From the NCBI RefSeq assembly GCF_001866645.1, contig NZ_MLYP01000077.1, positions 1 through 35,420 of the forward strand: a stretch of DNA of 35,420 nt. The letters run 5' to 3'. Both the position numbers and the translations under genes were made by a program. The notes under the pieces were generated by a model that did no database searches, was not told the DNA's origin, and worked only from the letters and a program-made list of their open reading frames with translations. This DNA comes from Streptomyces colonosanans (GTDB lineage Bacteria; Actinomycetota; Actinomycetes; Streptomycetales; Streptomycetaceae). Every line of letters starts with the position of its first letter. Positions within the stretch are counted from its first letter, which is position 1. This document shows positions 31,335 through 35,420 of this stretch, piece by piece.

Positions 31335-31604
31335 ATGGAACAGATAACAGTGCGCAGCAGGGCAAGAGTCCCTGCCATCGTCTGCGGGAGCAGTGCGACC
31401 AGCTCGCGCCTCGACCGCCATCTCTCGGTGCTGGGGGGCCCTGCTGTCCCGCAGCGTGAGACGGCCGAGGCGACCTTGCTGATGCGCGAGCTGACCTCAC
31501 GCAGCGCCACGCACGACCACTCCGGCAGGCGTGCGCGCGTGCGAGGGGTCTCGCTCTTCGCGCCGCTGCGCCGACTGCGGCGTTCGCTGTTCGGCGGGCG
31601 CTGA
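31335..31604 (+). CDS. small hypothetical protein
   Basis: An 89-residue protein beginning MEQITVRSRARVPAIVCGSS, with a central STATS/HLSVLGGP-type region, an acidic helix (RETAEATLLMRELTSR) and a basic C-terminus (RRARVRGVSLFAPLRRLRRSLFGGR) that could be amphipathic and bind membrane or nucleic acid. GGGGAG lies 5 nt before ATG and codon use is typical of the genome. I do not recognise a domain. It stands alone, converging on the type ISP-like gene across a hairpin. Confidence 0.7.
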   Translation: MEQITVRSRARVPAIVCGSSATSSRLDRHLSVLGGPAVPQRETAEATLLMRELTSRSATHDHSGRRARVRGVSLFAPLRRLRRSLFGGR

Positions 31605-31626
31605 GCGACACCGGCCTTCCTACTGG

Positions 31627-31643
31627 CGCCCGCGACGCGGGCG
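31627..31643. terminator. hairpin between convergent genes
   Basis: A perfect 7-3-7 inverted repeat CGCCCGC-GAC-GCGGGCG lies in the 57-nt gap between the small protein stop and the stop of the minus-strand gene at 31662. There is no T-run; it is likely a bidirectional terminator. Confidence 0.6.
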
Positions 31644-31661
31644 TCCCGCAAGGGCCCGTGC

Positions 31662-32384
31662 TCAGGCCGCCACACCGTCCCGGCACAGCGCTGCGATCTC
31701 GTCGTCCGTCATCCCCACGGCACGCGGCAGCGCCAAGGTGTGCTCCCGGGCGCGGGCACGTCCCCCATGCGCGTCACGCCCCCACCCGGCGGTAGCGCTG
31801 TGAACGGCCCCACCGGCATCCCCACCCCCCTCGGCTCGGATGCTCGACAGTGTCCCGACGGCCTCCGAACCGCCCGCCCGGAAGGACGGCGCCCGGCCGG
31901 GCGGAGGCTGTGCGCCCTGCTTCCTCACGTGCCGTGCGTGTACCGGCGTACCGCGAGCGGCCGGAACGCCGCGATCAGCACGGCGCGCCACGTCGGCGAC
32001 CCACTGGTGCGCGTCCGCCACCCGCCACAACTCGGGGCGTGCGGCGTCGATCAGCCGATGGTCGGGGATCAGCCACTGCTCGTCGAACGGTGCGTGCAGT
32101 ACGCGGACGGGCTGCGGGCAGGGACCCGAGGCGCGCAGCAGCCTCCCGGTTCCGCCGTCCCGGCCCGGCAGCGACCCGACCGACGTGTGCAGCGTGCGCG
32201 AACGCGTGGGCTCGAACAGCGCCTCGCGATCAGGCTGTTCGGCCTTCATGAGAGCGTCCCAGCGCGCCCTCAGCGAATCAGCGTCGGGCGCCGACGGCCA
32301 CGCGCGGCCGGGCCGCAGGGGGGCGACGGACCACGGCATGAGGTCCGCGAGCAGCGGAGCGTCGTCGTACGTCACGCCCGGCAT
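31662..32384 (-). pseudogene. type ISP restriction/modification-like protein fragment, probably frameshifted
   Basis: An open frame of 240 residues whose first 130 or so look like a genuine Streptomyces protein (VTYDDAPLLADLMPWSVAPLRPGRAW, RARWDALMKAEQPDREALFEPTRSRTLHTSVGSLPG, GPCPQPVRVLHAPFDEQWLIPDHRLIDAARPELWRVADAHQ), similar to proteins I know annotated as type ISP restriction/modification enzymes. After about residue 135 the sequence becomes low-complexity Gly/Arg/Ala with more T-ending codons. In another minus-strand frame the codons regain strong GC3 (VLIAAFRPLAVRRYTHGT, then stop). The simplest reading is a frameshift or deletion in a decaying gene. It is shorter than the family as I remember it. 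A genuine shorter protein cannot be excluded. Confidence 0.5.
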
Positions 32385-32396
32385 GGTACGACGCGG

Positions 32397-33167
32397 TCAG
32401 GTGGTTTCGAGGGTGACCGTGAACGAGAAGCGGTCCCCGCGGTAATGGATCACCGCCACGTCGAGCGGGCGCCCGTCGGTGTCGTAGGTGATGCCGGTGT
32501 AGTGCAGGATCGGGCTGAGCAGCGGGACCTGGAGCAGCCGCGCCGTCTCCGGGTCGGCCAGCCGTGCCTCCACGGTGTCGCTGATGCGGCTGATGTCCAC
32601 GCCCACCACGTCCCGCAGCACCCTGGTCATCGGCCACCGCGTCAGGTCCTCGTGGTCGATGCGCCGGGCCAGCTCGGGACGGACGTAGTTGCGCGCGTGA
32701 TTGGTCGGCTCGCCGGTCTTCTCGTCGCTGCGCAGCCGGTGGTACGTGGCCACCTCCGCGAGATCCGGGAAGTACTCGGCGAGTTCGGCGGGCACCGGGG
32801 CCGTGCCGTGGTCCAGCAACTCGGTCGTCATGCCGGACTGCTGGGCCACGATCGCGTCCACCGAGCCCAGCAGCCGTACCGGAGCGCCCCTGATCGCACT
32901 GGGCTCGATGAACGTGCCGCGCCGGCGATAGCGGCTGATCAGCCCCTCGTCCTCCAGCTCCTTCAGCGCCTGCCGCATGGTCAGCACACTCACCCCGTAG
33001 TGCGCCGCCAACTGCTCCTCGGTGGGCAGGCGCAGCGGGTCCTGGGGTGAGCGGCCGAGTATCGAGGCGCGCAGCGACTGCGACACCTGGTACCAGAGCG
33101 GCAGCTTGCGGTTCAGGACGATCGAGTCGGGAGCGAAGGAGGACACGGGGGTATCCGTACCGGTCAC
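32397..33167 (-). CDS. GntR family regulator with UTRA domain (HutC-type)
   Basis: A 256-residue regulator. The N-terminal winged helix is LPLWYQVSQSLRASIL...PLRLPTEEQLAAHYGVSVLTMRQALKELEDEGLISRYRRRGTFI (about 22-87). The UTRA ligand domain follows (YHRLRSDEKTGEPTNHARNYVRPELA, VDISRISDTVEARLADPETARLLQVPLLSPILHYTGITYDTDGRPLDVAVIHYRGDRFSFTVTL). It starts 6 nt after the hmgA stop and is almost certainly cotranscribed with it, so it probably senses an aromatic or acidic intermediate of tyrosine breakdown. That ligand is inference. Confidence 0.9.
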   Translation of the reverse strand: MTGTDTPVSSFAPDSIVLNRKLPLWYQVSQSLRASILGRSPQDPLRLPTEEQLAAHYGVSVLTMRQALKELEDEGLISRYRRRGTFIEPSAIRGAPVRLLGSVDAIVAQQSGMTTELLDHGTAPVPAELAEYFPDLAEVATYHRLRSDEKTGEPTNHARNYVRPELARRIDHEDLTRWPMTRVLRDVVGVDISRISDTVEARLADPETARLLQVPLLSPILHYTGITYDTDGRPLDVAVIHYRGDRFSFTVTLETT

Positions 33168-33173
33168 CGGCGC

Positions 33174-34490
33174 TCAGTGCAACGGGCGGAAGTGGCGCTC
33201 GAGGCCCTGCCACACGTCGTCGTACTCGCGCTGCAGGTGCTCCGCCTGTGCCGCGTGCGGTGTCAGGGTCATCGGCCAGCGGGTCTCGAACATGAACGCC
33301 AGCCCGTCGTCGACCTTCTGCGGCCCGAGCTCGGCGGCGCTGGCCCTCTCGAACGTCTCCCGGTCCGGGCCGTGCGCCGACATCATGTTGTGCAGCGAGC
33401 CGCCGCCCGGCACGAAGCCCTCCGCCTTGGCGTCGTACGCGCCTTCGATGAGGCCCATGTACTCGCTCATCACGTTCCGGTGGAAGTAGGGCGGCCGGAA
33501 GGTGTCCTCGCCCACCAGCCAGCGCGGCGCGAAGACGACGAAGTCGATGCCCGCCAGACCCGGGGTGTCGCTCGGCGAGGTCAGCACCGTGAAGATCGAC
33601 GGGTCGGGGTGGTCGTAGCTGATGGTGCCGATCACATTGAACCGGTGCAGGTCATAGACGTACGGCACATGGTTGCCATGCCAGGCGACGACGTCGAGCG
33701 GCGAGTGGTCGTAGACGGCCGTCCAGAGGTTGCCGCAGAACTTGTTCACCACCTCGACCGGGCCCTCGACATCCTCGTACGCGGCGACCGGGGCGCGGAA
33801 GTCCCGGGCGTTGGCGAGGCCGTTGGCGCCGATCGGGCCGAGGTCGGGCAGCCGGAAGGGCGCCCCGTAGTTCTCGCACACATACCCGCGGACGGAGTCG
33901 TCGAGCAGCTCCACACGGAAGCGCACCCCACGCGGGATCAGCGCCACATGGCCGGGCTCCACATGCAGCATCCCGAACTCGGTGCGCAGCAGCAGCCCGC
34001 CCCGCTCCGGGACGATCAGGAGCTCGCCGTCGGAGTCACTGAAGACCCGGTCCATGGACGCGTTGGCGTGGTACAGATGCACGGCCATGCCGGCGCGCTG
34101 GGTCACGTCGCCGTTGCCGCCGAGGGTCCACAGGCCGGCCAGGAAGTCCGTCCCCGCCGGGGGTTCGGGCAGCGGGTTCCAGCGCAGCCGGTTCGGGTCG
34201 GGCACCGTCTCCGTGAACGGGCCCGAGCGCAGCGCGCCGTTGTCCCTGCGCGTGAAGACCGGGTGCGCCGCGGAGGGGCGGATGCGGTACAGCCAGGAAC
34301 GGCGGTTGTGCGCCCGGGGCTCCGTGAACGCCGTTCCGCTCAGCTGCTCCGCGTACAGCCCGAGCGGGGCGCGCTGCGGGGAGTTGCGGCCATCGGGCAG
34401 GGCGCCCGGTACCGCCTCGGAGCTGTGTTCATTGCCGAAACCGGAGAGATAGGACAGCCCCTCCGCGGTCTTCCTCGCGTCCCCGCTCAT
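33174..34490 (-). CDS. hmgA: homogentisate 1,2-dioxygenase
   Basis: A 438-residue non-haem iron dioxygenase that opens the ring of homogentisate to maleylacetoacetate in tyrosine and phenylalanine catabolism. Family marks run from the N-terminus (YLSGFGNEHSSEAVPGALPDGRNSPQ, GLYAEQLSGTAFT) through NRRSWLYRIRPSAAHP, DGELLIVPERGGLLLRTEFGMLHVEPG, GFVRF-like cupin strands and DVVAWHGNHVPYVYDL to the iron site PPYFHRNVMSEYMGLIEG (His and Glu ligands) and SLHNMMSAHGPD (second His). ATG at 34490 is preferred to the adjacent in-frame GTG at 34493; GGGAG lies close upstream. It forms an operon with the GntR regulator. The other tyrosine-degradation genes are not in the window. Confidence 0.96.
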   Translation of the reverse strand: MSGDARKTAEGLSYLSGFGNEHSSEAVPGALPDGRNSPQRAPLGLYAEQLSGTAFTEPRAHNRRSWLYRIRPSAAHPVFTRRDNGALRSGPFTETVPDPNRLRWNPLPEPPAGTDFLAGLWTLGGNGDVTQRAGMAVHLYHANASMDRVFSDSDGELLIVPERGGLLLRTEFGMLHVEPGHVALIPRGVRFRVELLDDSVRGYVCENYGAPFRLPDLGPIGANGLANARDFRAPVAAYEDVEGPVEVVNKFCGNLWTAVYDHSPLDVVAWHGNHVPYVYDLHRFNVIGTISYDHPDPSIFTVLTSPSDTPGLAGIDFVVFAPRWLVGEDTFRPPYFHRNVMSEYMGLIEGAYDAKAEGFVPGGGSLHNMMSAHGPDRETFERASAAELGPQKVDDGLAFMFETRWPMTLTPHAAQAEHLQREYDDVWQGLERHFRPLH

Positions 34491-34511
34491 CACCGCTCCC
34501 TTGTCACTGAT

Positions 34512-34531
34512 TCCTATGGATCACCGTAGGA
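34512..34531. promoter_or_regulatory. dyad in the hmgA promoter
   Basis: TCCTATGG-N4-CCGTAGGA is an 8-4-8 inverted repeat with one mismatch, centred about 31 nt upstream of the hmgA start. On the minus strand the sequence CATAGGAAT within it could serve as a -10 element, so a bound repressor would block hmgA. The cotranscribed GntR/UTRA protein is the natural candidate. Confidence 0.55.
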
Positions 34532-34647
34532 TTCAGGTGCCCCGTGCGCAAGAGGGCGGACGAGAACCGACTACGACCGCCGGGGGACACAAGAACCAGT
34601 CCCTGGGAGGGATTCGGCCGCAAGACGGGTGCCATACGCTCGTCGGT

Positions 34648-35175
34648 ATGTCATGGACGCGCGGACTGCGCGCCGTGCTCGCGGTGGGTGCGCTACTCGG
34701 TGGCTTGGCGGGCTGTGGCTCAGGCGACGCGCACGAGCGGAAGGGCGAGGTGACGGCCTCGCCGGTGGGCAAGGTGCTGGGCGCCACGGACGAGGAGGGA
34801 CGGCACTACCGTGAAGTCGACAAGAAGGGCGCGCCCGAGGTGGCGGTCGAGGTCAAGCCGGACTCCGGCGACGACTGGAATGTGCGGCTGACCGTCCGCA
34901 ACTTCCGTTTCTCACCCGCCGGTGTGCACCCGGAGGCCGTGGCGGGCCAGGGCGTCGCCCGGCTCTACCTGGACGGCCGCTCTCTCGTACGGCTGCGCTC
35001 CGGCGACTACCACCTCTCCGGCCGGCTGATCCCGCGTGGCACGCACCATGTCACGGTCCGGCTCTACGCGGACGACCAGACCCTGTGGGCGGTGCGCGGC
35101 AAGGCGGTCGAGAGCACGGCCGACATCACGGCGTCGGCCGCGGAGACGACGCCGGGCCCCACGGGCACGGGATGA
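34648..35175 (+). CDS. putative secreted lipoprotein
   Basis: A 175-residue lipoprotein. The N-terminus MSWTRGLRAVLAVGALLGGLAGC ends in a proper lipobox (LAGC), so Cys23 should be lipidated and the rest lie outside the membrane. The mature part has a charged linker and then a beta-rich domain (PEVAVEVKPDSGDDWNVRLTVRNFRFSPAGVHPEAVAGQGVARLYLDGRSLVRLRSGDYHLSGRLIPRGTHHVTVRLYADDQTLWAVRG), reminiscent of an Ig-like or cupredoxin-like fold but without a clear metal site. No ribosome site precedes ATG 34648; a TACGCT about 10 nt upstream suggests a leaderless transcript. The frame opens further upstream, but the extra residues have no signal character. Confidence 0.83.
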   Translation: MSWTRGLRAVLAVGALLGGLAGCGSGDAHERKGEVTASPVGKVLGATDEEGRHYREVDKKGAPEVAVEVKPDSGDDWNVRLTVRNFRFSPAGVHPEAVAGQGVARLYLDGRSLVRLRSGDYHLSGRLIPRGTHHVTVRLYADDQTLWAVRGKAVESTADITASAAETTPGPTGTG

Positions 35176-35266
35176 CCTCTGCCGTCACCCGATGAGCACG
35201 GGGGAGTACGAGGGCAGCCCGTGTCCCGTACGGACGGGCGAGGTTCACCTGTTTCTTGCGAGGAGG

Positions 35267-35323
35267 CCCCGGCGCTCACGCCGGGGAGGCATCGCATCTT
35301 GTGGCAGCGACGCGGAGCGTCGC
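35267..35323 (-). mobile_element. second IS200/IS605-type right end at the window edge
   Basis: The hairpin CCCCGGCG-CTCA-CGCCGGGG (35267-35286) is followed after 24 nt by CGCGGAGCGTCGC (35311-35323), itself the right part of a 7-3-7 dyad (35307-35323). Order, loop type and the 24-nt spacing equal those of the end next to the tnpA remnant at 16556-16612. The remaining sequence to 35420 has similar CGCGGAGCG repeats and no gene I can support. The body of an element probably lies beyond the window, transcribed on the minus strand. Confidence 0.6.
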
Positions 35324-35420
35324 CGCGTCCTGCTTTCCGGGCGCGGAGCGCCGCTGTGGCCTGCCCGGTGGAGCCGGGTGAAGACGAACGCGTGTGCCTG
35401 GGTTCGCCGATGGGGGTGAT

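Noticed and set aside
31237..31347. Near-perfect anti-Shine-Dalgarno match followed by a 34-codon GTG frame overlapping the gene at 31335
   Set aside because: The GTG is part of the Shine-Dalgarno sequence itself, leaving no spacing, and the likely -10 for the next gene lies downstream.
35036..35419. Plus-strand open frame running to the window edge
   Set aside because: It overlaps the lipoprotein gene out of frame, is Arg/Ser-rich without motifs, and crosses the IS-type hairpins.

Overview
The window is a piece of a high-GC actinomycete chromosome, almost certainly Streptomyces. Coding regions have very high G/C at third positions, GTG and TTG starts are common, and leucine TTA is nearly absent (one in-frame TTA found). 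The gene content is typical of the genus: a SepF paralogue, a streptogrisin-type protease, a DnaE2 cassette, secreted lipases, a transmembrane Ser/Thr kinase and homogentisate dioxygenase. From memory only, the order resembles the S. coelicolor region from hmgA (about SCO1715) to a sepF-like gene (about SCO1749), in reverse. There is no phage, plasmid, CRISPR or classical antibiotic cluster.

Layout. (1) 1-5.5 kb: glutaryl-CoA dehydrogenase, converging on a SepF-like division protein across a perfect hairpin; a DUF5685 protein with an extreme Cys tail; a streptogrisin-type protease with a strong terminator; a slipin. (2) 5.7-10.2 kb: an SOS mutagenesis cassette on the minus strand. dnaE2 has a near-perfect LexA box and overlaps an ImuB-like Y-family protein that has lost its catalytic residues and apparently its fingers. 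(3) 10.3-16.5 kb: a cupin/MarR divergent pair with two dyad operators, a secreted lipase, acetyltransferases, a 44-residue protein, a methyltransferase, a DUF402 protein, a YtrA-type GntR regulator and a DUF72 protein. (4) 16.5-18.1 kb: a decayed IS200/IS605 copy next to an AAA ATPase.

(5) 18.2-28 kb: the most interesting region, an apparent surface-polysaccharide locus. Four translationally overlapping minus-strand genes encode two GT2 glycosyltransferases, a CE4 deacetylase and a 1248-residue fusion of a Wzx/MurJ-like flippase to a second polytopic module. A membrane-anchored GH39 hydrolase converges on them, and a CelD/FemAB-like acyltransferase with a four-helix membrane protein lies upstream. 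The first operon gene has a TTA codon near its start, predicting bldA control and so developmental timing. GH39, deacetylase and flippase together recall the logic of Psl/Pel-type exopolysaccharide systems.

(6) 28.4-35.4 kb: an SGNH lipase, a receptor-like Ser/Thr kinase, a small conserved-looking protein, a probably frameshifted gene of the type ISP restriction/modification family, a GntR/UTRA regulator 6 bp downstream of hmgA, and a lipoprotein. At the right edge is a second IS200/IS605-type end, matching the first in structure and spacing, so an element of that family probably continues past the window.
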